Assembly: GCA_020064725.1 (NCBI GenBank)
Contig: JAGTWJ010000001.1
Coordinates: 806,001-870,000 of the forward strand
Length of the DNA stretch: 64,000 nt
Direction: 5' to 3'
Source of the DNA: Drechslerella dactyloides
Lineage: Eukaryota; Ascomycota; Orbiliomycetes; Orbiliales; Orbiliaceae
Positions 33,280 through 43,264 of the stretch are shown one piece after another (within the stretch, counting starts at the first letter, position 1; the number at the start of each line of letters is the position of its first letter). Below the pieces are notes generated by a model that saw only the letters and a program-made list of their open reading frames with translations, was not told where the DNA came from and did not search any database. The translations under genes and the position numbers were made by a program.

Positions 33280-34346
33280 TTACAAGCACTGCGAGTAGTA
33301 GGCGTTCTGGGCTTGGCAGGTTGAGCCAGACTGGCAACACTTGGGTCCGGTCCAAGAAATACCACCGCACTGGCCCCATTTCGCTGAGCAGTTGTTGTTA
33401 TTACCACCGGGCGTCGTCGTCGTCGTCGCGCGGGTGGTAGTCTGTTGGCCGCCGCCGGGGGTGGTCGTGCGGGTGGTTGTGGTTGTCGGGTTGGTGGAGC
33501 CGTTCAGCTTGCCTCGAACGAAGGCCAGAGCCTGCTGCCCGTATGTTGAACCGTAGCCTTGGTGCACTTGGGCGTTGTTGCCATTGCAGCAGTACGGGTC
33601 TGGTGCGTCGCAGTAGGATTGGATCTTGGAGGCTGACGGGCAGCTGAAGCCTGCTGGGCGTGGTGCGAACTGTATTGTAGATTGGAAAGTTAGTCCGGGA
33701 TGTGCGCGGTTAGGCGTTGGAGATATCTATGGGGTAGGCTAGCACTTACACCTTGTGTGCGGCAGGTTCCGACTTCGTAGGGAAGAGGGTAGATGTACCG
33801 CGGGTCTCCCATGAAGATGGCCGCTTTGATCATGTTGATCGCGGAAGCCTGGATGGGGACGGCGGTGTTCGTGAGGCCGATGTTCGTATCACCGCCACCG
33901 CAGAACGCATTGTCCATAATTTGGCCACCCTATATAGCATGTCGTATTAGCAGAGTAAACCCATGAGATCGACTCCAGCAGTCAAAGCATATATTCCATA
34001 CCTGTGAGTAGCCAACAAGGACAAGCTGTGTCTGGGGACATCTGGTATTGAACGAGTTGACGGCGGAAGCAACTGCAGCAGTTCCCTGGACGGCAGAGTT
34101 CGCATAGGTCACACCACCACACTGTGACTGGCCACCGCAAGCCGGGTAGTTGATGGCTTCAGCGGTCGAGCCAGGGTATGCATTGAGGATCAGGTTGACA
34201 ACAGTGTTGGAGGAACCATAGCCGGCCGGGGCAGTGGTTTCACGAGCTCCGAAGATGTGAATCGCAGGACAGCTCTGACGAGCCTGTAGGTGGGCTGCCG
34301 TAACCTGCTGGCCCAGAAGGGCAATCGTTGCTGCCGTCAGAAGCAT
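33280..34346 (-). CDS. Secreted acetylxylan esterase (CE5) with C-terminal CBM1
   Basis: Three exons: complement(33280..33669, 33750..33929, 34002..34346), 304 aa. The first in-frame ATG, 34346, opens a signal peptide (MLLTAATIALLGQQVTAA). The CE5/cutinase-like alpha/beta-hydrolase domain follows with CPAIHIFGARETTAPAGYGS, the nucleophile elbow GYSQGG (Ser114, split by intron 1), DPYCC (Asp199) and VHQGYG (His211). The Asp-to-His spacing of 12 equals that of Trichoderma reesei Axe1. A Thr/Pro/Gly linker (about 230-265) leads to a C-terminal family 1 cellulose-binding module, WGQCGGISWTGPKCC ending YYSQCL, with the usual four cysteines and flat aromatic face. Role: removal of acetyl groups from xylan at the cellulose surface. 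The order esterase-linker-CBM1 and the total size match Axe1. A cutinase activity is less likely given the CBM. Confidence 0.95.
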
Positions 34347-34447
34347 ATTGCGTGAGAATTCGAGGCCGGAGAGAGTGCTCAAACTATTAATTTTGGAATT
34401 TCACGATGAGCTGTTCGAACGATGATTGAAACGGAGGACGTCACTGC

Positions 34448-34456
34448 CTTTAAATA
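34448..34456 (-). promoter_or_regulatory. TATA-like element of the esterase gene
   Basis: TATTTAAAG on the minus strand about 100 bp upstream of the ATG at 34346. Confidence 0.4.
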
Positions 34457-36277
34457 CTTCAAAGCCCCGCGTACCCGGAGAGCGTGGTCGGGGACGGATA
34501 GACATGGGCCATGGGTTCTTCTCGATCTCAGCCGATTGAACACGACAGGGCTCTGATATCTCAAGTATTACGTATGCACTTCCTCCCCTCAATAGATCAA
34601 AGCCACTGCGAAATTGGCAAAATCAGAATCGACATGCTACTAAGTCTTTCTTAAATTTAGCTGAAAACCTCCTCGATGGCTTGTATTCGGACGACTTCCC
34701 TTCCGCCGAGATCAGTACAAGCTCATCCGCAGACGCTAGCCGTTTCACCACGTGTGACCAACTGCTCTTACGGATATTAGGAACCATTCACCCTTTCCGC
34801 ACGTCAGAGCTGGCAAATCATATATCTAGTCGGATTTAGAATTTAGCCGGTGAAATTATAGAGGTTATGGATGAGATAGCCGTGGATCGAGACTACCTAG
34901 TATATCGCTAGCGACCTGGAATACCGGCATATATACATTGTATATTAATTGTGTGTAATGTGAATTATATTTTATAACTTCTGCGGCAGCCAAGACAGCT
35001 TATCCCCCAATGCAAGCGAGTACCGGTCCAGAAGAGCCTTCCCTATATAACGCGCAGGCCCCAAAGCTACAGCAGTCATGCCGGTCGTTCTGGCACATGC
35101 GCACACAGACCTTCGAAGCTGCCTACAGATCCGCAAATGTTGCCAATGCTTTGCGTTGGCCGTGTGGGGAATTGAGCGCAGCGACTTGGGATATCCCTGC
35201 CGCTTGTCGGCCAAAATGCATAACCGGCCCGGATCCCTTGAGAACAGACGAGGGTAGGCGTCGGCCTTGCACCAGAAAATCGCGGGTTCCGTCGTGAAGA
35301 CCATGTGCTCTGAAACCGGGGCATTTTAGGCACGGTTAGGCTAATATGGCGTCCCGATGGATTCAGGAATCGGCGTTGCAGAAAATATTAAAATGTGAAC
35401 AAGCTATGCTAAGACTGTGGAGCCGGCTGGTCTAGACGTTTATAATGCTAGGCTCCAATCAGATCAGATATATATGGCGGGCTTATCCCAACTTCTCACT
35501 CCCAGTGGATACGCTCTCTTGGGATAAAATTGGCGTACCGATTTTCTAGTATAAATTCGTTAAGCCTTTAGAGTTGGTAGGATATCAGTATTATACTAGT
35601 CTCAGGCCCGATACCGAGCCAATGAATCCATCATAATTATTGAAATTCAATTGTGATACTACTGCATGGACAGGTCTCTATTTTGTTTCCACTTGCGTGA
35701 TGGCTCCAAGGTAGAACTCTGGACATCAAGGCCGAATGGAATCGTCGTCCATGACTACAGAGAGTCGTAGAACTGGGAAGGAGCTAAAGCCAAGCTGGAT
35801 CGTCTGCGGTTGAACAGATGCTAGCTACTTGAGTACTCCCGGTTCACCAAAGCCAAGGGCTCTAAGATCGCATGGGAAGTATTTCTCCCAGAAGTTGGCT
35901 AAATACATCAGCCCTGAGCTACCAGGCGGACCTCTCTTCCTGGATAGAATCCACCGGATCCACGGAAGCTAGCTACTTTGTCGAGGTTTGCAGGGTAAAG
36001 AATGATCTGTATGCATGATTATATTAGCCTGATAGAATGTCAACTGGGGATGAAGGACGTGTAGGCCGAATCCATCCTTCCATCATCATCCGATGTATCG
36101 ATAGTACTACATTTGCGGAACACAAAACCCGGTGACCACGCTTCGCACATAAAAACCTATATCTAACACGATATCATACTCGATATATCATCATGCTCTG
36201 CGCCATGACTTGTCCCTCATCACACTCATAGTCTCTCAAGAACCTCGACAACATGCTCAACGGGCCGGTCGCTGCCA
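34457..36277. other. Intergenic, no independent gene recognised
   Basis: Upstream of the esterase and downstream of the minus-strand coiled-coil gene. Part of 36174-36277 may be a last exon of that gene. Otherwise AT-rich with short frames only. Confidence 0.45.
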
Positions 36278-37643
36278 CTACCTTGTCCGTGGCTGCACAC
36301 TTGGCAGCATCTTTTGACTTTTGGTTATCTGGGGTAGCACCTCACCCGCGCTCTGCAATAATTGTATTCTCTTCTGGTCCGTAATATATTTCCTGCCTGC
36401 TTTCCGCGCAGTTAAAGTTCCAATATCTCGCTGCTCGGTCAGAGTTTCCAGGCACTGCGAGATGTCGGCCTTGAGCTGCTGCAAGCTGCGTTGTAGCAGT
36501 CTTGTCGTCTCCGCAAGCTTCTCGGTCTGAGAATCTACAGATACTAGATCCGAGGATAGCGAGTTGGCGGAGGCGACTTCATGGTTCAAAGCGGATACCC
36601 TTGACTCCAGAGTATTAACTTCCTGTTGGTGTCTCTGCTTTCTCCATTCAATATTGGCTTTCTGAGTCTCTAACGTCCGACTCTCGGATTCCAAAACCTG
36701 TATTTGCTGCTCGATTGAGGAGCATGTGCCCCTGAGAGTCCGTGCAAGGCGGGCGCTGTCGCTCGCTTGACTCGAGTAACTCCTCGCGTTCGAGTCGAGA
36801 TTGGACGCCTCACATGCATCCGCAATCGCGAAGCCGAAGCCAATCCCGAGGGTCAAAACGGCCGTCCAAACTGCCCGTGTACGCAATTTCTCCGCTCTCT
36901 ATATATATTCACGGATATCCAAATATTCCAGATAGTGAGCAGGGGTTTCGCAGTCGGCTTTTTAAAGAAAGCAGGGATATGCATACCTCTGTCGCAGCCC
37001 TAGCCCGGTTCTCATAGTTCCTTGCTTGCCGCTCATGACTTGCTTGTCGCTCCTCTGCCCTCCTCGCTTCGTCTTGCTTGCTCCATAGTTGCGACCTATT
37101 TGACGATAGTTCGTTCTGTTTCTGGTTAAGCTGGCTTGTCGCGCGGCTCAGCTCGTCTGCCGCTTTGCTCGCTTCAACTCTTTTCGTCCTGAGTTCCGCT
37201 GACGCGGTAGCTTTCTTGTGCTCGACTTGAGTGACGGTAACTTTGATCTTGTGCTTCGTGGGGAGGATATGCTGATTCCTGTAATCTTCAACTAGTTTGA
37301 TATTGTGCATGCTAAGATGTAGCACTCTGTCGCTTGACGCGATAGAAGCGTCGAGACTGCGGATGACAATACTAAGCTGGTTGCCAAGGTTCTTGGCTAT
37401 TGACTTTTCAGTGCGGAAGAGGAGAAGATTTCGCGTCTTCTTTGACTCTTTTATCAGTTTGATTGTTTCGCCGGCAGCAACTTTGAGGGCCTGGTGGAGG
37501 ACCCATATTTCCGCCTCGATAGCCTTCTTGGATTCTGCGTCGAGTTGGCTCAAGCGAGCAGAGGCAACGCTCAATGCTATCTTGAGATCATCTACTTGAG
37601 ACTGAAGAGATATTGGGGACGAAAGACGCCAGCGAGACTGCAT
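36278..37643 (-). CDS. Long coiled-coil protein with central hydrophobic segment, pore-forming-fold candidate
   Basis: Two exons: complement(36278..36898, 36987..37643), 425 aa, starting at the first ATG (37643), about 220 bp below a TATA-like sequence. Residues about 15-225 form an almost unbroken helical, coiled-coil region (QSQVDDLKIALSVASARLSQ; KAADELSRATSQLNQKQNEL). A hydrophobic segment, VWTAVLTLGIGFGFAIAD (about 228-245), is followed by a small polar, Cys-containing turn region and a second long coiled coil (IEQQIQVLESESRTLETQKA onward). Helix, hydrophobic hairpin, helix without a signal peptide is the layout of ClyA/Hbl/XaxA-like alpha pore-forming proteins. It could equally be a membrane-anchored structural coiled coil. 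The 3' end is uncertain: a 53-nt intron at 36293-36345 would replace the last 22 residues and move the stop to 36174 (442 aa). The gene is divergent from 38633-40868. Confidence 0.7.
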
Positions 37644-38632
37644 GGTATCTGGCAACCGCGACCCGAAAAACTCAATGCGATTTCTTGAATGTTATCTGCG
37701 TCGAAATCGTATTTTTCAAGATGCTGAAGAAAAGATCAAGATATGTTTGGCTCAAGTTTCTTGCAAAGAGTTCCCAGCGGAACGCGTTGGCTGTTTGAAA
37801 TGCGACAACGAGAAGCGGGCTGCGGCTTTTCCTGGAATTGGTTGCACCGAGGCTTCCCTTCTTCTATAAAGGGCCGGGCATCCAGCTGTCGGCCGCAACA
37901 TGAGCGAACAGTAATAGCAATGCAACAGCCTCGCCAAATACCCGATAAGATCTCCACCCTCTAGTTCGCTATCATATCAGATCGCACCTCGCGATATCGC
38001 GATTCATGTTCAGCTGCTCATTTAGCCCGGTTTTTTGCATTCAAACCCCGGCCAACCGATGCCAAGACTTTGTATGTCTGGTACCACCTCCGCAGCTTGT
38101 GCGACGAGGCTGGCTATAATCCGCCCCATCCTGAGCACCTGCTATCAAGAACAATAGCAGATTCATGAAATAATCAACACTAATGCAAGCCACTGCTCCA
38201 CTAGATCCTTCTTAGCCGTGTCGGCGACTTTTTCTTTGACAAATACTAATCCCGCGTGACATAACCTGTCGGAACGCTCTTGAGCCGCTCGTTCCATGCA
38301 ACGGTCGACAGCGCTATAAAGCCGAGGTCTTGCGAAATGCCGCTACGCGTTCAGTCGGCTGGCCAAAATGCCAGCCTCGTCTGACAGATAGCGATGGCTT
38401 CTGTCGGCACCTCGACGCTTGACAATGGGTCTAGCTTGTCGCAGGGTGCTTCGACGTCGCTCATATGTGTGGGTTATAAGTAGGCCCATCTATGCTCTCG
38501 ATTGTGGGAGATCGATCTGGGAATCTGTATTGTCCCTTAAGCCCCATGAACCATCAGCAAACCGGACTCTCGTCGTTCAGGCATTGAACTTTGTCATATA
38601 ATCACCTACCTGGCACATCCATATCTATCAAA
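37644..38632. promoter_or_regulatory. Shared divergent promoter of the coiled-coil pair
   Basis: A 989-bp region between two opposed start codons. Toward the minus gene, CCTTTATAG (plus 37865-37872) lies about 220 bp above its ATG. Toward the plus gene, TTATAAG (38474-38480) lies about 155 bp above its ATG. No other gene fits here. Shared regulation is an inference from layout. Confidence 0.5.
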
Positions 38633-40868
38633 ATGTCATCATCTAGCTTTTTCGAAAATGCAGAGATTAAATCCAACCAGGGGTTCGGTGGGACTTCGCA
38701 GAAAGATGTAATACAAAGAACATTACCGAAGCTGATACAGCGCATTGCCCAAGAGGCCGCAACGAACACCAGCTGGGCCCCGGCTCTACAAGCCGCCCCA
38801 GCCGCCATCTCTGTTATGGCAACATGCCTCGTCGCGTCTACTTCGAAGATGGCGGGTGCCATAGAAGTTAATGAAACGGGGGTCGTGCCCGGCGGCGAGG
38901 TCGTCAAATTGCCGTACGTGTTGCGACGCTGCTGTGATGTCGATTCTTGTGCAACGTGTGGACTATAATTATAACGATGTCGGCTAACTTAGAGTGGCAT
39001 TCTCGCTTTGTGTTTTATAGCCATAAATACCTGAGCACAAATCTGCAGCATTGCAGTGACCTCGGACGTATCGCCTTCACCGACGCCCAGAACTCTATGC
39101 ATCGGCTGCGAGGATATGCTGAATACATGACTGGATCAGACGGTGTTGTATGTTGCAATAATCCACGAATCGTAAAATAGCTAGGCATGCTAAAAGCATG
39201 GTTGACAATATCTTGATCGTTAACTCGGGATATATAGATTTCAAATATCCTCGAAATGCTGGAGGATGAGGAAGCAGCCCGGTATGACCTGCGGACTGCT
39301 ATGGAAGACCTTCAAGAGAATGCGAACAGGTGTAAACGGGAAGCTGGGTCCATCCAGGGCAAATTCCAGCTTCTGCTTGACTTCATCATGGCGCTTCAGA
39401 ATGCTGCAATTGAGAAGCAAAGTAGGACTGCGCCCCGATTTCTTCCTGCCGTCAACCCAACTTGTCAATCCGTAGCTTACCAGCCCGCATCGCATAGATG
39501 ATACGCAAATCCGCCAGAAAGAAAATAGCAATCGCGTGCGGCGCAGAGAAGAGGAGCGAAAGGAGCATATCGCCCGTATCGAAGCCTGCAGGGTGGAGGT
39601 CGAAGAGCTCAAGGGGCAGTGGCACAATGCTGAAAACGACTGGCGAAAGGCCAAGGAGCAAGTGGAGAATCTTGCGCTCGTTTCAGCACTGGACGCAGTG
39701 GCCGATGTCGATGACGAGATGTTCCTCGCAGAGCCGAGTGTCGAGTACTTTGCTCCTGATAGTGAGGTTCCCAACATACTTCGGATAGCAGACTTCCATA
39801 TTGACGACCATCCCGTCTCTAGAATCCATCGGCGTTCTGGGCAAGGTGAAGCATGGTATTTTTGGAAAATCGACCTCGCGGAAAGCCGACGAAGCCCGCG
39901 CCGACAAGGAAGCTCGAGATGATTTTGAAAGGCGTCAAAGAAACGAAAGAGACCGCTATGACCAGAAGTTAGACAAGCTGTTGGGAAAGCGGCAACATGA
40001 GCTCAACGTCGCAAAGGAAGAAGCACAAGAACGCCTGAATACTGCACAGGCAACTTTCGACGCTCTCCAAAAGAAGCTTGAAAGTGCGGAGAACAAACTT
40101 ACTGTCACGAAGGATAAGCATCTGCAAGCCAAGCTGGACCTCGATGCTTCCCAAGCGGATCTCCTGGCGCTGGCCAACGAAAAGATTGAACTGGTGCGTC
40201 CAGAATCCATGGCTGCTCAGTCTTCCCGTTTCGAATCGCCCGCTAACCCATCATTGCTCAGAGTGACATCCTCGAAATCATCGAGTCTTCCATCAAATCC
40301 CTAAAGCAGATGAAACGCTATGTAGATGACATGTGCGTCTTCTTCACAGAAGTTTCCACAGAAGTTCAAAACACGATGGACGGCCCAATGCACAAATTTC
40401 TCAGCAAGATTGATAACGCGGTAGTCGCATCCGGCAACAAGAAGGATGCACGGAAGATCGAGAACCTCAAATTCCATCAGCTGAACAAGAGGCAACTGGT
40501 CGAGGCGGCCCTGAGGCTCCAGGGGAAACTCAGCATTATCGGAGATGTCGCAGGCGTCTACGTCCACGTCAGCAAGCTTTACATCAAACCGGGCATCAAT
40601 AAGATGGAGGGGCTGACCTTCCTGACCTCATCCGAGTATACTTTCCGGCTCGCGGAGTTCCAGGAATGGTGCAGGGATTCAGTGGAGCAGATTGAAGGTT
40701 TTTCGAGGAAGGTAAGCTAACAACTGCATGTCTGGAATTCAGGTGTCTTGCATGAGCCGTGGTGCTGATACGGAGACTATCCAGGAAACAAAAACCATGA
40801 TTGACAAGATGGCTATTGGGGTTCGGAATGTTGCCCGGGACACGTTGGCCATCGAGGGCCTCGCGTAA
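38633..40868 (+). CDS. Multi-exon coiled-coil protein, putative partner of the divergent gene
   Basis: Seven exons: join(38633..38913, 39021..39147, 39238..39421, 39498..39761, 39823..40193, 40262..40711, 40785..40868), 586 aa. Every junction keeps phase, and introns are 61-107 nt. A hydrophobic stretch near residues 48-68 (WAPALQAAPAAISVMATCLV) is followed by helical regions. Two long charged coiled coils come next (NRVRRREEERKEHIARIEAC; RRQRNERDRYDQKLDKLLGK), separated by an acidic, Gly-containing linker. The C-terminal ~190 residues are an aliphatic helical domain with SDILEIIESSIKSLKQMKRY, VYVHVSKLYIKPGINKMEGL and FQEWCRDSVEQIEGFSRK. The alternating long helices and the conserved-looking C-terminal block recall fungal proteins related to alpha-helical pore-forming toxins. 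That assignment is from memory of the pattern, not a search. No signal peptide. Start chosen at the first ATG with an A at -3, about 155 bp below TATAAG. Confidence 0.72.
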
Positions 40869-41591
40869 AGCGCCTCCTGTCGATGAATATGGCAGGTGTG
40901 TAGGGAGTATACGTGGGCGGTTATACCGCTCAGGTTTTACAGGCCGGGTTGAATGACACGAATGATTGATTTAGAGGATCCTGTTTTGTATGGCCTTATG
41001 GCCTTCTATGATGGAAATTTAGGCCGGCATGGTTTCGAGTACTAATTTTGTGTCGATATATTACAATTCTCGTGGTGGTTCAATGGAGACGTACGCTTTG
41101 TGACTCGACGTTATTCGGATTGTTGTGATCTATAGATTTATACGTCAGAGCTACTTTGCAAGCCGCCAGCAATTTAGTCAACGGGATCCTGCAGCGGACA
41201 ACAGCAGGGAGGTGCAATGATCGATGACCGCCATTTAGTGAACCGGCCAGCTGGTTAGGGGAGCTATAGGGGTTCCCCAGAGTACGGTCGAAAACCGATT
41301 GCTTCCCGAGTCCAAAGCAACGGCTTGGTGGTCAACTGATACCGACCTTCTACCCCTCGTAATGACAAATTCCACCGTTTGGGATTATTCCAGAACGGAT
41401 TGTAACCGTATATATTTTTTCTATCACATAAAATTTTGTCTATCCTTGAACCATACGTTTTCATGGTTGACGTGACATGATCTTCATCGCGATTAAGTCG
41501 TAAATCCCATAAGGTTGCGGCCCGGACACTGCCTACCGAACGACAAGGAAATCAGGACAGGAGCTGTAAAAAAGCAAGAGCACGATTACTC
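40869..41591. other. Convergent intergenic region
   Basis: The 723 bp between the stop of the plus-strand coiled-coil gene and the stop of the UCH gene. No gene or RNA recognised. Confidence 0.6.
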
Positions 41592-43264
41592 CTAATCTTC
41601 GGGCTCGCTCTTTTTGGCAGCTGCAGCCTTTTGAAGGTTGGCAGCCTTCGTTTGCTTGATCCAATCATCGTAGGTTCCGTCGCGGACTTTCTCCTTCACC
41701 ACACCCTTCAAGAGCTCATAAGTGAATCCAACAAAATTGTGTCGTCTCAGCTCATTTTCCGTCTCCCATTCCTTCCTCTTCTGCTCTTCTCGAGCAAGCA
41801 TCTGTTCATCCCCGATTTCGACGGCTTTGATCCGAAGATCCTGGACAGCGGCCATCAGGTTGAATCGGATCTCGCCGGCATTGTAGCGGTTTATACGCCG
41901 CTGAATCACCGGGATGACTTTGTCGCAGAACTCGTCTTGAGTGCAGGGGCCGTGTGATATAGGCGCAGGTTGCAAGCCATCAATCTCGTACAAGACACCG
42001 TTGACAGGAGTGTACGCGATAAAGTGGTACAAGTCGTCTTCTTCGGTGGCTTTGCGCGTCCCCTCGTCCACGAAAGGGTTTGACCGCGAGAAGGAGTTGT
42101 GGACGTCGCGTATCAGATCTGGATATTAAGGACAGCGTCAGTCAGGTTGAAGCGCTTCTTTTCCACCCTCCCGTCACAGATTTTGCAGGCATCGGCAAAA
42201 CCGAAATTAGGGCTGGACAGGGCTGCGAATCCTTTAACATACCAGAATTCGATAAAGCTTCTCCCCGCAGCTTCGAAAAGTTAAAAGATTAATAATCGGT
42301 TCAATTTTAAAATTTCTGGGATCGAAGCCACCCTTACATCGGGTGGGAACCCATCCGTGAATTCCTTGAACTCTCGTAGCGAACCCCCAATGTCGACCTG
42401 CTCCTTGTCCGCGTTCAGCAAGACTGACAGAATGGCCTGAGTCGCGCAGGCGTTCTGGATCGTCTGATTTGCGAAGAACATGTGATTTGGGGCGTTCCGG
42501 TCAAGCTGCCCATCGATTGGCCCTTGCGATGTGTCCCCTTGGTTGTATTTGAACAGGAATATCACCCCGTAGATGGGCCTGTGAGTGTTTCAGAAGAGGT
42601 AAGAATTAGCATCGTCCTGGATTTCATTACACAAAAAAACAAAATCGGAGATGTGAAGTGAACTGTAGGAAGCGTTACAACCGGGCATAAATTACTTCAG
42701 CCGCATAAAAGAGGGTTTTTTGGCCGCGGCTGGAGGTACCCAAAGAATGCACCGCAGAGGGGTATCACGTACGAAATTTGCTTCAGATCATCCGCTTCCA
42801 GCGTCATCAGCTCTTCGAACTGGACATTCTCCACCCCGAGATTCTCGATCAAGTACGTGAAGACGCCCTATCATGATGTATCGCAGGCAGCGAAAAGGCA
42901 TTGCCCCGGATGCGAGTTGTCAGCAACAGCCTCGTGAGGTTGTCAGTTGTAAAAGTAGCAGAATAATTATGAAGTTATTGCGTAATGAATGTCAGATGCC
43001 GCCCGACGGCGCAGAACCAGGACATGGTCTCTTAGATGCCGGCTGTTCAACCCTTCGCCTGTTCGCATCGAGAAGGAATTCACGATATTCCAGTCAGGAT
43101 GGGCTCGAATCGGCTCTTAATATCCGTGCCGCGCGTGCAGGCAGCGGCAGGGCTCGGGGCAAAGGCGCAGTCGTCCAGTTCCGAGCAGACGGAATCCACG
43201 GTGGGGGAGGTGGATCACCTACAGCGTCGGATTCGATGGTGTGCCAGCCGCCTGACTCAGCCAT
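41592..43264 (-). CDS. uch2: Ubiquitin C-terminal hydrolase, UCH37/UCHL5 type
   Basis: Five exons: complement(41592..42118, 42243..42270, 42338..42578, 42773..42867, 43223..43264), 310 aa. The peptidase C12 domain is complete: MAESGGWHTIESDAGVFTYL at the start, FANQTIQNACATQAILSVLL with oxyanion Gln84 and catalytic Cys90, FPPDLRGEALSNSDLIRDVH, then YHFIAYTPVNGVLYEIDGLQ with His167 and Asp182. The C-terminal helix (REEQKRKEWETENELRRHNF and on) and a KAAAAKK tail form the UCH37-like extension that binds the proteasome (through Rpn13 in animals and fission yeast). S. pombe Uch2 and human UCHL5 are of similar size; budding yeast lacks the gene. Intron 1 is long (355 nt). Exon 4 is only 28 nt and uses a CGAAG acceptor, but it restores the conserved LRGEALSNS exactly. 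Confidence 0.94.
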
